This document shows positions 27,869 to 36,154 of a stretch of 64,000 bases of DNA, one piece after another (within the stretch, counting starts at the first letter, position 1; every line of letters starts with the position of its first letter). The notes beneath the pieces were generated by a model. It searched no databases, was not told where the DNA came from, and worked only from the letters and a program-made list of their open reading frames with translations. Made by a program: the position numbers and the translations under genes. Source of the stretch: an uncultured Prolixibacteraceae bacterium (GTDB taxonomy: Bacteria; Bacteroidota; Bacteroidia; Bacteroidales; Prolixibacteraceae); assembly GCA_937915865.1 (NCBI GenBank), contig CALGIG010000110.1:4873-68872 (forward strand). The letters run 5' to 3'.

Positions 27869-28669
27869 ATGTACAAACTTTTTGTCATAGCATTTTTCTT
27901 TATTACGGCAGGAGTAGTAGCCCAGAACAAAATAAACCAGACAGATACGCAAGGACGAAAACAGGGCGTTTGGATAAAAAAAGATGTTGAAGGTAAGCTG
28001 GTTTACCAGGCAACATTCAAAGACGATAAACCTGTTGGCGAGATGAAACGTTTTCATTCAAATGGCCAATTAAAAGCTATATTGAATTTTAAAGAAGGGA
28101 GCAACGAGTCGGAAGCTCATCTTTTTGATGAAAAAGGCAAACTAATTGCCCAGGGGATGTATGATGGACAGAAAAAAACAGGAGAATGGAAATATATGAT
28201 TGATGGGAAAATCATCTCAACAGAGATTTACCTGAATGGGCAGAAACAAGGAATTGCAAAACGTTATTACAAAACAGGTGAGATACTTGAAGAATCTAAC
28301 TGGGAAAACAACCTGATGAATGGCCTATACAAATCATATTTTCAGGATGGTAAAATTTTTCTGGAATGTTATTATACCGAAGGCAAACGCAATGGTGTTT
28401 TCAGAACTTGGTTTTCAGGAGGTTCAATTGAATTAGAGGCAAATTACACTAACGATGTCAAAGATAAAGACTGGAGATATTTCGACAAAAACGGGAAACA
28501 TCTTTTTACTTTGACATACAATCTTGGTAACCTTTTAAACACTGAAGTTCAGGATAGTATAGACAAAGCGCAATCTGTTTTTTATAACCCGCATAATATC
28601 CCCGATCCTGAAAAGTTTATGCAAAACCCCGAAGAATATATGATTTTAATGCAAAATCGTGGTCAATGA
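27869..28669 (+). CDS. Secreted MORN/YwqK-type repeat protein
   Basis: A 266-aa protein with a signal peptide ending near VVAQ and about seven repeats of the MORN/YwqK kind, each with a G-x-x-x-x-Y/F-x-x-G core: MKRFHSNGQLKAILNF, KRYYKTGEILEESNW, YKSYFQDGKIFLECYY, FRTWFSGGSIELEANY, WRYFDKNGKHLFTL. Such proteins are often annotated as antitoxin YwqK-like, but here no toxin is adjacent; it instead overlaps the secreted subtilase gene by four bases (ATGA). A periplasmic or surface scaffold function is a reasonable guess. Confidence 0.85.
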   Translation: MYKLFVIAFFFITAGVVAQNKINQTDTQGRKQGVWIKKDVEGKLVYQATFKDDKPVGEMKRFHSNGQLKAILNFKEGSNESEAHLFDEKGKLIAQGMYDGQKKTGEWKYMIDGKIISTEIYLNGQKQGIAKRYYKTGEILEESNWENNLMNGLYKSYFQDGKIFLECYYTEGKRNGVFRTWFSGGSIELEANYTNDVKDKDWRYFDKNGKHLFTLTYNLGNLLNTEVQDSIDKAQSVFYNPHNIPDPEKFMQNPEEYMILMQNRGQ

Positions 28670-30303
28670 AGCTCAAAATCGTTTTTATATTACTAAGCTT
28701 GTTGGTTGCTCCATTTTTAATTGCACAAACAGTAACCAAAAATACTTATTGGGTGCAATTTAAAGATAAAAGTGGAACCATTTTCTCGATTGATAAACCA
28801 GAAGCTTTTCTTTCAGACCGAGCAATACAACGACGACAGAGACAACACATCAATATTGACGAAAACGATTTACCAGTATCAAAAATATACCTGGATTCAT
28901 TAAAAAAAAGAGGACTCGAAATTGTACACACATCAAAATGGTTGAATGGAGCTACAGTGAGGACTTCTGACACAATTCTGATTAAACAAATAGCAGAAAT
29001 TTCATTCATCTCCCAGGTTCAACTCACAAAACCAGGCTTACTCACAAAGTCGGTCATCGATAAGTTTTCTTCAGAAAAATCAAATACCTACGACTCTACC
29101 CAATATGGCAATGCACTGACGCAGCTCACGCAGCTAAATGGTCAATATTTACACCAGCTAGGGTTTCGGGGAAAAGGTATCCAGATAGCAGTTTTAGATG
29201 CAGGTTTTTACAATGCCAATACAATTACAGCATTCGATAGTTTACGAAACTCAAACCGAATTTTGGGAATTCGTGATTTTGTCGATCCTAAATCAAATAT
29301 TTACAATCAAAATTACCACGGGATGAGCGTTTTGTCGTGCATGGCCGGCAATGTCCCCGGAAACTTGATCGGAACTGCCCCTGATGCTTCGTATTATTTA
29401 TTTAGAACGGAAGATGTTTCGTCGGAATATTTAATTGAAGAAGACAATTGGGTTGCAGCCGCCGAATATTCTGATAGCCTTGGAGTGGACCTTATTAATT
29501 CATCGCTGGGATACAGCCAATTTAACGACGCAAAAATGAACCATTCATATTCCGATTTGAACGGGAAAACGACCCGCGTGACCAAAGCGGCGAATATGGC
29601 TTTTCAAAAAGGGATACTGGTATTTGCCAGCGCCGGAAACGAGGGTACCAATACCTGGAAGAAGATAATTGCTCCGGCTGATGGTGAAAATGTAATTGCT
29701 GTTGGTGCAATTGATAAAAACGGATTGAGGGCAAGTTTCAGTTCGTATGGCCCTGCTTATGGTGGAGCAACAAAACCCAATATAGTAGCAATGGGTGTTT
29801 CAACCTGCCTTGTTACAAGTAATCTTATCCTTGGAGCTGCAAGCGGAACTTCTTTTTCCTCGCCGGTTTTGGCCGGAATGGGAGCATGTTTGCTTCAGGC
29901 AAATCCATATTGCACAGTCAAACAAATCAAATTAGCCATAGAAGAAGCGGCCAGCCAGTACAGCAAACCCGATTCGTTGTTGGGTTATGGCATTCCTGAT
30001 TTTGGAATAGCCAACCAATACTTAAGTACTGCCTCAATTTCGGCAGAACCGGGATGGATAGTCTATCCCAATCCTTTTTCAGATTACTTTATTCTGAAAA
30101 ACAATGGTATTTCTACAAACAATATCTTATTCATTTCTATTTATACCATTAACGGAATGTGTGTATGGGAAAAAACTTTCGCCTCAACTGAAAGTGTAAT
30201 TCTGAATAATCTTTCTACCTTGCCTCAAGGCATTTTGATCATGCGAATTCGTTTCGGCGAAGATGAACAACATTTAAAATTAATAAAAACAAACGCCAGG
30301 TAA
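28666..30303 (+). CDS. Subtilase (S8) protease with T9SS C-terminal sorting domain
   Basis: A secreted serine protease of 545 aa. The signal peptide is followed by an I9-like pro-region (about 20-140). Catalytic triad: Asp178 in IAVLDAGF, His218 in NYHGMSVLS and Ser396 in GTSFSSPVLAG. The oxyanion-region motif ASAGNEG is also present. From about residue 465 a type A Por secretion (T9SS) domain follows: PGWIVYPNPFSDYFIL ... LSTLPQGILIMRI. The gene start overlaps the MORN-like gene by four bases. Export via type IX secretion is characteristic of the phylum. Confidence 0.94.
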   Translation: MKLKIVFILLSLLVAPFLIAQTVTKNTYWVQFKDKSGTIFSIDKPEAFLSDRAIQRRQRQHINIDENDLPVSKIYLDSLKKRGLEIVHTSKWLNGATVRTSDTILIKQIAEISFISQVQLTKPGLLTKSVIDKFSSEKSNTYDSTQYGNALTQLTQLNGQYLHQLGFRGKGIQIAVLDAGFYNANTITAFDSLRNSNRILGIRDFVDPKSNIYNQNYHGMSVLSCMAGNVPGNLIGTAPDASYYLFRTEDVSSEYLIEEDNWVAAAEYSDSLGVDLINSSLGYSQFNDAKMNHSYSDLNGKTTRVTKAANMAFQKGILVFASAGNEGTNTWKKIIAPADGENVIAVGAIDKNGLRASFSSYGPAYGGATKPNIVAMGVSTCLVTSNLILGAASGTSFSSPVLAGMGACLLQANPYCTVKQIKLAIEEAASQYSKPDSLLGYGIPDFGIANQYLSTASISAEPGWIVYPNPFSDYFILKNNGISTNNILFISIYTINGMCVWEKTFASTESVILNNLSTLPQGILIMRIRFGEDEQHLKLIKTNAR

Positions 30304-30369
30304 AAAATAAATATTGCAAGTTACGGGAAACACTCCGAAACCCGTATCTCGAAACCTGAAACTTAAAAA

Positions 30370-31842
30370 ATGGACGAACAGCAATTTTCACTATTCGATT
30401 TACAACGCCAGATCAAAAATGTTTTGGACGGTACGTTTGCTTTACCTGTTTGGGTAAAGGCAGAAATAAGTGAGATGACTATAAACCGAAGTGGGCACTG
30501 CTACCTCGACCTGGTTGAAACAGAAGCCAGTACCGATAACGTTATTGCCCGATGCCGTGCCACTATCTGGTCGTACACATTCCGGATGCTGAAACCTTAC
30601 TTTGAAACAACCACCGGACAAACTTTTTCAGAAGGGATAAAAATATTGGTGCAAGCCAAAGTTGAATACCACGAAGTTTTTGGGTTTAGCCTGAATATCC
30701 GCGATATTGACCCGGTTTATACCCTGGGCGACATGGCCCGCCAACGGCAGGAGATCATCCGAAAGCTTCAGGAAGATGGCGTATTTGAAATGAACAAGGA
30801 ACTTGAATTACCGATGGTCCCGCAGCGAATCGCCATAATCTCCTCTCCCACTGCCGCCGGATTGCAGGATTTTCTAGATCAGCTGCATAAAAATCAGCAC
30901 AAATTTGTTTTCTACACCAAACTGATTCCTGCTGTTATGCAGGGGACCGATGCACCCAAAAGCATAATGAATGCTCTCGATTTCATTTACGAATACGAAA
31001 ACCTGTTCGATGCCGTGGTTATTATTCGCGGCGGTGGCGCACAAATTGACCTGGCTTGTTTCGACAACTACGATCTGGCATTTCATGCGGCGCAATTTCC
31101 ATTGCCTATTATTACCGGTATTGGACACGACAAGGACGACTCGGTGCTCGACATGGTTGCCCATACCCGCATGAAAACACCAACTGCCGTTGCCGAATTC
31201 CTGATTTCGGGGGCCCTACAGTTTGCTCAACAGATAAACGAGCTTGAAACTCATTTCGTGGAACTGGTGAACGAGCAATTGGAAGCTCACAAGGACCGGC
31301 TTATGGATGCCGCCGATCAGCTTAATTTGTTGGTTAACCAGTTTGTGGCCAAACAAAATAACCGTTTGGAAATTGCCGGGATTCAACTAAAAAACCAAAC
31401 CGAAAGTTTCCTGAAAAGCCAGCAAACAGAACTTAAGAAACTAACGGTTGATACTAAAAATTTAACAACACGATACATCACCGTGCAAAATCATGTGCTG
31501 GAGCAAGAGGCAAAAAGCTTGGGCTACACATTCCGAAGACAAATTTTAAAAACAGAAAACCGATTGACCCAATTTCAGCAAATATTAAAAATAAGAACAA
31601 ACGGAATTATAAGAAACGAAAAGAAAAACCTAACCCTGATTAGTGAAAAACTGCGATTGGTCGATCCGCAAAACATTTTGAAGCGTGGCTATTCGCTCAC
31701 TTTGCTGAATGGAAAGATTGTGAAATCAACAGACCAGGTGAAAGCTGGCGACCGGCTGGAAACCAGATTGAACGATGGGACCATAGAAAGCACGGTAGAA
31801 AAAAAGAGCCTCCCCCCAACCCCTCCGAAAGAGGGGGCTTAA
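30370..31842 (+). CDS. xseA: Exodeoxyribonuclease VII large subunit
   Basis: The catalytic subunit of ExoVII, a single-strand-specific exonuclease. N-terminal OB domain (about 1-110, VWVKAEISEMTINRSGHCYL), catalytic core with IAIISSPTAAGLQDFLDQL, VIIRGGGAQIDLACFDNY and ITGIGHDKDDSVLDMVAH, followed by a long coiled coil (about 290-430) and a C-terminal RGYSLTLLNG segment. The last about 11 residues (SLPPTPPKEGA) are encoded by a dispersed G/C-rich repeat, so the gene has been extended or its stop replaced by insertion of that repeat. The small subunit follows after 121 bases. Confidence 0.96.
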   Translation: MDEQQFSLFDLQRQIKNVLDGTFALPVWVKAEISEMTINRSGHCYLDLVETEASTDNVIARCRATIWSYTFRMLKPYFETTTGQTFSEGIKILVQAKVEYHEVFGFSLNIRDIDPVYTLGDMARQRQEIIRKLQEDGVFEMNKELELPMVPQRIAIISSPTAAGLQDFLDQLHKNQHKFVFYTKLIPAVMQGTDAPKSIMNALDFIYEYENLFDAVVIIRGGGAQIDLACFDNYDLAFHAAQFPLPIITGIGHDKDDSVLDMVAHTRMKTPTAVAEFLISGALQFAQQINELETHFVELVNEQLEAHKDRLMDAADQLNLLVNQFVAKQNNRLEIAGIQLKNQTESFLKSQQTELKKLTVDTKNLTTRYITVQNHVLEQEAKSLGYTFRRQILKTENRLTQFQQILKIRTNGIIRNEKKNLTLISEKLRLVDPQNILKRGYSLTLLNGKIVKSTDQVKAGDRLETRLNDGTIESTVEKKSLPPTPPKEGA

Positions 31843-31950
31843 AAACCAGACTTTAACAAATATTCAATAGTCTATAACAAACAGAAAATAAAGAAAAATA
31901 ACAACTGGCGATTCCTTCTCCCCTCCTTGGGAGGGGTTTGGGGAGGCTCC
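31806..31950. repeat. Inverted pair of CCTCCCC-type repeats between xseA and xseB
   Basis: GAGCCTCCCCCCAACCCCTC at 31806-31825 is the near-complement of GAGGGGTTTGGGGAGGCTC at 31931-31949. Each arm also contains its own hairpin (CCCCTCCgaaaGAGGGGG and CCCCTCCTTGGGAGGGG). The left arm forms the end of xseA and its product tail. This is a repeat type commonly seen between genes in Bacteroidota. Confidence 0.7.
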
Positions 31951-31963
31951 TAAAAAAATATCT

Positions 31964-32164
31964 ATGGCAACAAAAAAAGTAACGTACAAAGAAGCAATCG
32001 GCGAGATTGAAGAAATACTTGAAAAAATTGAAAATGAAGAATTAGATGTTGACGAACTGGCAGAACAAGTAAGCCGTGTTTCGGCTCTAATAGTTATTTG
32101 TAAGGAAAAACTGCATAAAACAGAAGCAGAAGTGGAAAAAATCCTGAGCGAGATGGACAAATAA
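31964..32164 (+). CDS. xseB: Exodeoxyribonuclease VII small subunit
   Basis: A 66-aa helical protein, the small subunit of ExoVII that binds the XseA coiled coil. The family pattern is plain: KVTYKEAIGEIEEILEKIEN, DVDELAEQVSRVSALI, CKEKLHKTEAEVEKIL. Position directly after xseA supports the assignment even though a repeat has separated them by 121 bases. Confidence 0.95.
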   Translation: MATKKVTYKEAIGEIEEILEKIENEELDVDELAEQVSRVSALIVICKEKLHKTEAEVEKILSEMDK

Positions 32165-32210
32165 AAGCAGATAGCTGTCAGTCACAGTATCCTTTCTCCT
32201 AATCAACTTT

Positions 32211-32273
32211 GCTACCGCACAATTGCATCGCGTAGTAAAAAACATTACAAAATACCATGTAACACAATCGTGC
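32211..32273. repeat. Dispersed imperfect palindrome, copy 1
   Basis: Starts GCTACCGCACAATTGCATCGCG and ends CAATCGTGC; GCACAATTG and CAATCGTGC are inverted with one mismatch. A second copy with the same ends is at 36155-36221 and a partial one (GGCGATTGCATCGCG) near 35270-35305. All are intergenic. Confidence 0.5.
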
Positions 32274-32328
32274 TATCCCCTATTCGCCCCAAAAGACGAC
32301 TAAACCGAGAATACAAAAATTAGCAAAA

Positions 32329-32398
32329 CACCTAACAGGTTTCGAAAACCAGTTAGGTGTAAAAAGGGCGGCAAACTATAAAATAACAAAGTCCGCCC
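32329..32398 (+). repeat. REP-like hairpin followed by a G/C hairpin, 430-base gap after xseB
   Basis: CACCTAACAGGTTTTCGAAAACCAGTTAGGTG at 32329-32359 (written here as its two arms CACCTAACAGGTTTT and AAAACCAGTTAGGTG) forms a near-perfect stem. GGGCGG at 32366 and CCGCCC at 32393 form a second stem. Together they may terminate xseAB transcription. The core AGGTTTT/AAAACC matches the other REP hairpins at 33531 and 41115. The rest of the 32165-32594 gap holds the palindrome above and A+T-rich sequence. Confidence 0.5.
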
Positions 32399-32594
32399 AA
32401 GTTATTTTTATTCCGTCTAAATCATTGATCAATTAACTACACAAACCCACTATAAACACTGATATTGAGTTATTTTACAGGCATATCGTTATCGGTCAAA
32501 CCAAACGTTAAATAATCGGGAATTCGACTGCTTTTTTTGATTAATTTCTGTAAATTAGTGAAAATTTAATTTTTAATCTTTAAAACAAACCCAA

Positions 32595-33260
32595 ATGGCA
32601 CAACAACTTTACGAACGACACTCGACTAATGTGCATCTGAGCATTGTGAAACGACACATTCGACTTGCCCGCCAAATTAAAGGAGCAGAAGAACTGGTAA
32701 TAGTTATCGAGCCTTTCTACAACGAACTGGCAGCAAAGGCAACTGACACCATGAATGCTACCGAAGAAACAGAACATAAACGCGATTTACTGGCGTTTGC
32801 CGATGTATCACTCGACGACAAGGTACGCGATTTGCACGAAGCCAGCAAAAAATACGACCGCGACCATCCCGGGATTCCTGTAACTACCCTGTTGTTTCCT
32901 GAAGGAACTTCACCTTTTATTTATGCGCCCGTTGAAACTGAGCCGATGCTGGTTGAAAAACTGATTCTTAGTATCCAAAGTTTGGGTGGAGGTCACCCAC
33001 TTGCCGAACACATTGGCGCACTTCAGGTAGCCGTTGCCAATTGCAAAACAGCGATTGCCGATTTAAAGGCCGCCATTACCGCCGAAAAAATGGCCGAAGC
33101 CCTCGAAGCAATTGCCAAAGTGAATTTAACTCGTCAATACGAGCAAAATATTTACGCAGCAAGCGCCAAATTCGGGAAAACGTTTGCAAACCGGTTGTTT
33201 CCGCAGATATTCACGCCTACGAAAAGTGATGCGGCTGTTGAACCGGCCAATCCGGCCTAA
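32595..33260 (+). CDS. Hypothetical helical protein
   Basis: I do not recognise this 221-aa product. It has no signal peptide or membrane segment and is predicted mostly helical, with an alternating charged pattern (VKRHIRLARQIKGAEELVIV, EALEAIAKVNLTRQYEQNIY). The middle has a Gly/Pro-rich turn region (DHPGIPVTTLLFPEG). Codon use looks like neighbours. It is flanked by repeat-rich intergenic DNA on both sides, downstream notably by the degenerate AAATTTGT repeats at 33278-33520. Confidence 0.7.
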   Translation: MAQQLYERHSTNVHLSIVKRHIRLARQIKGAEELVIVIEPFYNELAAKATDTMNATEETEHKRDLLAFADVSLDDKVRDLHEASKKYDRDHPGIPVTTLLFPEGTSPFIYAPVETEPMLVEKLILSIQSLGGGHPLAEHIGALQVAVANCKTAIADLKAAITAEKMAEALEAIAKVNLTRQYEQNIYAASAKFGKTFANRLFPQIFTPTKSDAAVEPANPA

Positions 33261-33277
33261 TAATTTTTGTGAATGCC

Positions 33278-33520
33278 TAAAAAACCGTCTAAAAGCGTCC
33301 AACAAATTTGTAAACACCTATTAGAAAGATTTTCGGGAATCGCAAAAAATGTATTTGCATAAAAAACGGACAATAGGCACAAACAAATTTGTAATCTCAT
33401 CACAGACAAATTTCTATGTGCAAGCAAATTTGTATTCGCCTAGAAAAGCGCCCAATAAGCAAATAGAAATTTGTTGAAGCCAAAAAGACGGCCAAAAGTG
33501 AAATACAAAAATTGTTGGCG
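33278..33520. repeat. Degenerate direct repeats with AAATTTGT core
   Basis: The 329-base gap 33261-33589 carries at least four loosely conserved units. Each starts with an A-run and CG-containing word (AAAACCGTCTAAAAG, AAAACGGACAATAGG, AAAGCGCCCAATAAGC, AAAGACGGCCAAAAG) and continues to CAAATTTGT or GAAATTTGT/AAAAATTGT. Unit length about 35-80 bases. No function known; not a CRISPR, since units are too divergent and spacers too irregular. Confidence 0.45.
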
Positions 33521-33530
33521 CGGTTACTCC

Positions 33531-33564
33531 ACCCCTGACAGGTTTTTAAAACCCTGTCAGGGGT
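33531..33564. repeat. REP-type palindrome upstream of RAYT gene
   Basis: ACCCCTGACAGG and CCCTGTCAGGGGT form a 12-bp stem around TTTTTAAAA. It lies 25 bases upstream of the transposase-like gene. A homologous hairpin (ACCCCCGACAGGG / CCCTGTCGGGGGGT) lies at that gene's other end. Confidence 0.75.
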
Positions 33565-33589
33565 AAAAACGCACTGATTATAAACTATT

Positions 33590-33871
33590 ATGCAGCGAAT
33601 TGAACCATTAATCCCCGGAAACTTTTACCACATCTATAACCGGGGGATCGATAGTTGTAATTTGTTTACCGAACCTGACAATTACGAGTATTTCCTGAGT
33701 TTGTACGACAAGTACATTTCTCCGGTAGCCAATACTTATGCCTGGGTGCTGATGCCGAACCACTTTCACTTTTTAGTTCGTTTGAAAGAAGAGGCGGAGG
33801 TTGCAACCGCTATACACCCGCCTGGTTTTGAATCCACCCCCGACAGGGTTTGGAACCCTGTCGGGGGGTAA
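33590..33871 (+). pseudogene. REP-associated tyrosine transposase (RAYT), truncated
   Basis: The N-terminal 80 residues are a Y1_Tnp/RAYT domain: PLIPGNFYHIYNRGID, and the HUH motif in WVLMPNHFHFLVRLKE. Family members continue to about 150-250 aa, including the catalytic Tyr in a segment like AYxxxxN(K)xxxRxGSLF. Here the frame runs into a REP palindrome at 33836 and ends at 33871, so the Tyr and the rest are missing. The last residues (ESTPDRVWNPVGG) are repeat-encoded. The protein would be inactive. Flanking REP hairpins on both sides fit the RAYT/REP association. Confidence 0.8.
33836..33869. repeat. REP-type palindrome interrupting the RAYT gene
   Basis: ACCCCCGACAGGGTT and AACCCTGTCGGGGGGT pair almost perfectly with TGG in the loop. 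It forms the 3' end of the truncated transposase frame. Same design as the 33531-33564 copy. From 33872 to 34074 nothing else is recognised. Confidence 0.75.
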
Positions 33872-34074
33872 AAAAGGGCGACAAAAGCTACTGATCGACA
33901 AAAAATTACGTCTCCTTTTTTCAATTTATTGGTTTACTTTTTTTATATATTTATCAAAAAAAATGAAAATAGATTGTCTGACACGAATCAGACCGAAACA
34001 TCCCCAATTGGGTGACTAAGTCTGATTTTATCAGAATTATAAAAGAGTTATAGCCAATTTTTAAAAACTATACT

Positions 34075-35124
34075 ATGACAAACGACGATTTTGAAAATGT
34101 TTTATCAAATCCCGAGTCTGACATTTTAGACTTTAAAAGAGAACAATATGATTTTTTAAAAAATGCCAACGAAATTAATACTGCTAAGTTTGTAAAAGAC
34201 ATCATCAGTTTTTGCAATACAATTAGAACTGAAACAGCATATATCATATTAGGAGTAGGTTTGTCAAAAGATGGAGAAAAAGAACTTAATGGGATTGACC
34301 AATTTGTTGATGACGCTGTTTTTCAAGAGAAAATAAAAAATAAGGTTACACCAATTCCATATTTTAGCTACTCGACAATTAAGTATAAAGATAAGATTTT
34401 CGGAATTTTCGAAATTCCGTTGAGAAAATATGAAGAACCAATTTTCCCAACAATAAATATGAAAGGACTTGAGCCTGGAAAAGTATACTTTAGAAGGGGT
34501 TCTTCCAATTCAGAAGCAACGGGAAGAGAAGTAATTCTAGTAAACAAATGGTTAGAGAGCCTACCCTCCCTTTCTGACAATTCTAGCATCAACGATGAAG
34601 TTTCAGAAATTATGCTGAAATCAACGTCAAAGATTCTTCCACTATCAGAACAAATTGCGGCATCATTAAAACTATCTAAAAAATACGGTATTAAAAAGCT
34701 ACAGGCATTCTGTGAAGGTGAACTATCCGGCTGGTATGACAAAACAGGAAAAATGGATGTCAAAAATGAATTATCGTATAGGATGCAAAAAGTGGTTATG
34801 ACACCAAATGATGTTCAAGTAAATCCATATTCTTTTTATAGTCTTACTTCTCAACAAATGCTTGAAGAATTAAAAAAAGTAGACAAGAATGCTTTTGAAC
34901 AAGAATTACTTTTCCCTCAGCCAATTACACAAATCGAAAGTTACTTGACAGGATTTTCATCTAAGGATAAGTCTTTGATTGTATTGACCTCTGATGCTGA
35001 TAGTTTATTCGACAATCCAAAACTGAGAGGATTAACAATTAAGACTTTTGCGACGGTTCATAATTTGGAGACAATATATCAGGGAATTAGACAAAAATTA
35101 ATTAGTAATTTACTTGATATATAA
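34075..35124 (+). CDS. AlbA_2 (Schlafen-type) and AbiTii domain protein, putative phage defence
   Basis: A 349-aa two-domain protein. Residues about 10-150 are an AlbA_2/Schlafen divergent-AAA-associated DNA- or RNA-binding domain: ESDILDFKREQYDF, AKFVKDIISFCNTI, VYFRRGSSNSEATGREV. Residues about 180-260 resemble AbiTii (abortive infection type II): ILPLSEQIAASLKLSKKYG, LQAFCEGELSGWYD. This combination is known from candidate antiviral systems. It is a single gene with no partner, in an accessory stretch with a HEPN/MNT pair and a KilA-N protein. A defence role is inference from domains and location. Confidence 0.78.
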   Translation: MTNDDFENVLSNPESDILDFKREQYDFLKNANEINTAKFVKDIISFCNTIRTETAYIILGVGLSKDGEKELNGIDQFVDDAVFQEKIKNKVTPIPYFSYSTIKYKDKIFGIFEIPLRKYEEPIFPTINMKGLEPGKVYFRRGSSNSEATGREVILVNKWLESLPSLSDNSSINDEVSEIMLKSTSKILPLSEQIAASLKLSKKYGIKKLQAFCEGELSGWYDKTGKMDVKNELSYRMQKVVMTPNDVQVNPYSFYSLTSQQMLEELKKVDKNAFEQELLFPQPITQIESYLTGFSSKDKSLIVLTSDADSLFDNPKLRGLTIKTFATVHNLETIYQGIRQKLISNLLDI

Positions 35125-35134
35125 TAAAAAAAAA

Positions 35135-35170
35135 CCGCTGCCCCTCGTTTAGCGCAGCGGTAACGAGGGG
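35135..35170. other. Interleaved inverted repeats (possible RNA pseudoknot)
   Basis: CCGCTGC (35135-35141) pairs with GCAGCGG (35154-35160), while CCCCTCGTT (35141-35149) pairs with AACGAGGGG (35162-35170). The two stems interleave as A-B-A'-B', the layout of an H-type pseudoknot. It follows the AlbA_2/AbiTii stop by 10 bases. No T-tract follows. Confidence 0.5.
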
Positions 35171-35335
35171 TTGTTGGTTAAGCGTCTGTGACGCGGTGTT
35201 TTCAAATTGGCATCTAAAAAACGAGTTAAAAACTCAAAACAACTTTCCCCTCATTACAAACAAGGGGGAGCTCAGTTGCTGTGGGGCGATTGCATCGCGT
35301 GATAAGAACTTGGAAATCATAAATAAAATTGGATC

Positions 35336-36154
35336 ATGACAAAAGCAACTCAGATAACAGTAAAAGAAGTATCGGTTCGTACGTTAAAAACGAACGATAC
35401 AGATTATATAAGTATTACCGACATTGCCAGGCAAAAAAACCCTAATGAACCGAAAGACGTGGTAAAAAACTGGATGCGGCTCAAAAACACGTTGGAGTAT
35501 TTAGGACTTTGGGAGCTCTTAAACAATCCTTCTTTTAAAGGGGTCGATTTCGACCCCTTTTTGAGGGAAGCTGGAAGTAATGCATTTACAATGAGTCCGT
35601 CCCGATGGGTTGAACTTACCGGAGCAATTGGTATAATAACGAAAAATGGCGCAGGCGGCGGAACCTACGCACAAAGGGATATTGCTTTTAAGTTTGCCAG
35701 TTGGGTATCAGTAGAGTTTGAATTGTATTTGGTAAAAGAATTCCAGCGACTGAAAGAAGAGGAGCAAAAACAGCTTGGTTGGACAGCCAAACGCGAACTG
35801 GCAAAAATTAACTACCACATACACACCGACGCCATCAAACAACATTTAATACCCGCCAAACTAACCAAAGAACAAACATCGGAGGTTTATGCCAGCGAAG
35901 CCGATGTGCTGAACGTGGCGCTTTACGGCATTACCGCCAAACAATGGCGAGAAGCAAACCCTGAGATGAAAGGGAATATTCGCGATTATTCAACCATCAA
36001 CGAGCGGATCTGCCTGTCGAACATGGAAAATATAAATGCTGTACTTATCAACGAAGGATTACCGCAGACCGAACGATTGATCCGGCTAAATAAAATTGCC
36101 ATACAGCAAATGCAGGTACTCATAAACGTGGGAAACCGCAAAATGCTGAAATGA
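35336..36154 (+). CDS. KilA-N domain DNA-binding protein
   Basis: A 272-aa phage-antirepressor-like protein. The KilA-N domain spans about 10-140: YISITDIARQKNPNEPKDVV, NWMRLKNTLEYLGLWELLNN, GGGTYAQRDIAFKFASWVS. The C-terminal part (about 150-270) contains YASEADVLNVALYGITAKQW and an all-helical tail, typical of bacterial chromosomal KilA-N proteins. The gene carries an 11-bp perfect palindrome within the coding sequence (35537-35560), see findings. It probably derives from phage or other mobile DNA. Confidence 0.9.
   Translation: MTKATQITVKEVSVRTLKTNDTDYISITDIARQKNPNEPKDVVKNWMRLKNTLEYLGLWELLNNPSFKGVDFDPFLREAGSNAFTMSPSRWVELTGAIGIITKNGAGGGTYAQRDIAFKFASWVSVEFELYLVKEFQRLKEEEQKQLGWTAKRELAKINYHIHTDAIKQHLIPAKLTKEQTSEVYASEADVLNVALYGITAKQWREANPEMKGNIRDYSTINERICLSNMENINAVLINEGLPQTERLIRLNKIAIQQMQVLINVGNRKMLK
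35537..35560 (+). other. Terminator-like hairpin inside the KilA-N coding sequence
   Basis: AAAGGGGTCGA and TCGACCCCTTT are perfectly complementary with TT between, and more T residues follow. It encodes the conserved KGVDFDPF segment of the KilA-N family. Confidence 0.6.

Noticed and set aside
33278..33869. Possible CRISPR array in the repeat-rich region
   Set aside because: Units are divergent, differ in spacing and are palindromic or A-rich; there is no constant repeat with similar-sized unique spacers and no cas gene.
33801..34019. Open frame overlapping the end of the RAYT gene
   Set aside because: It is out of frame with the transposase and crosses a REP palindrome, so it is a by-product of repeat sequence.
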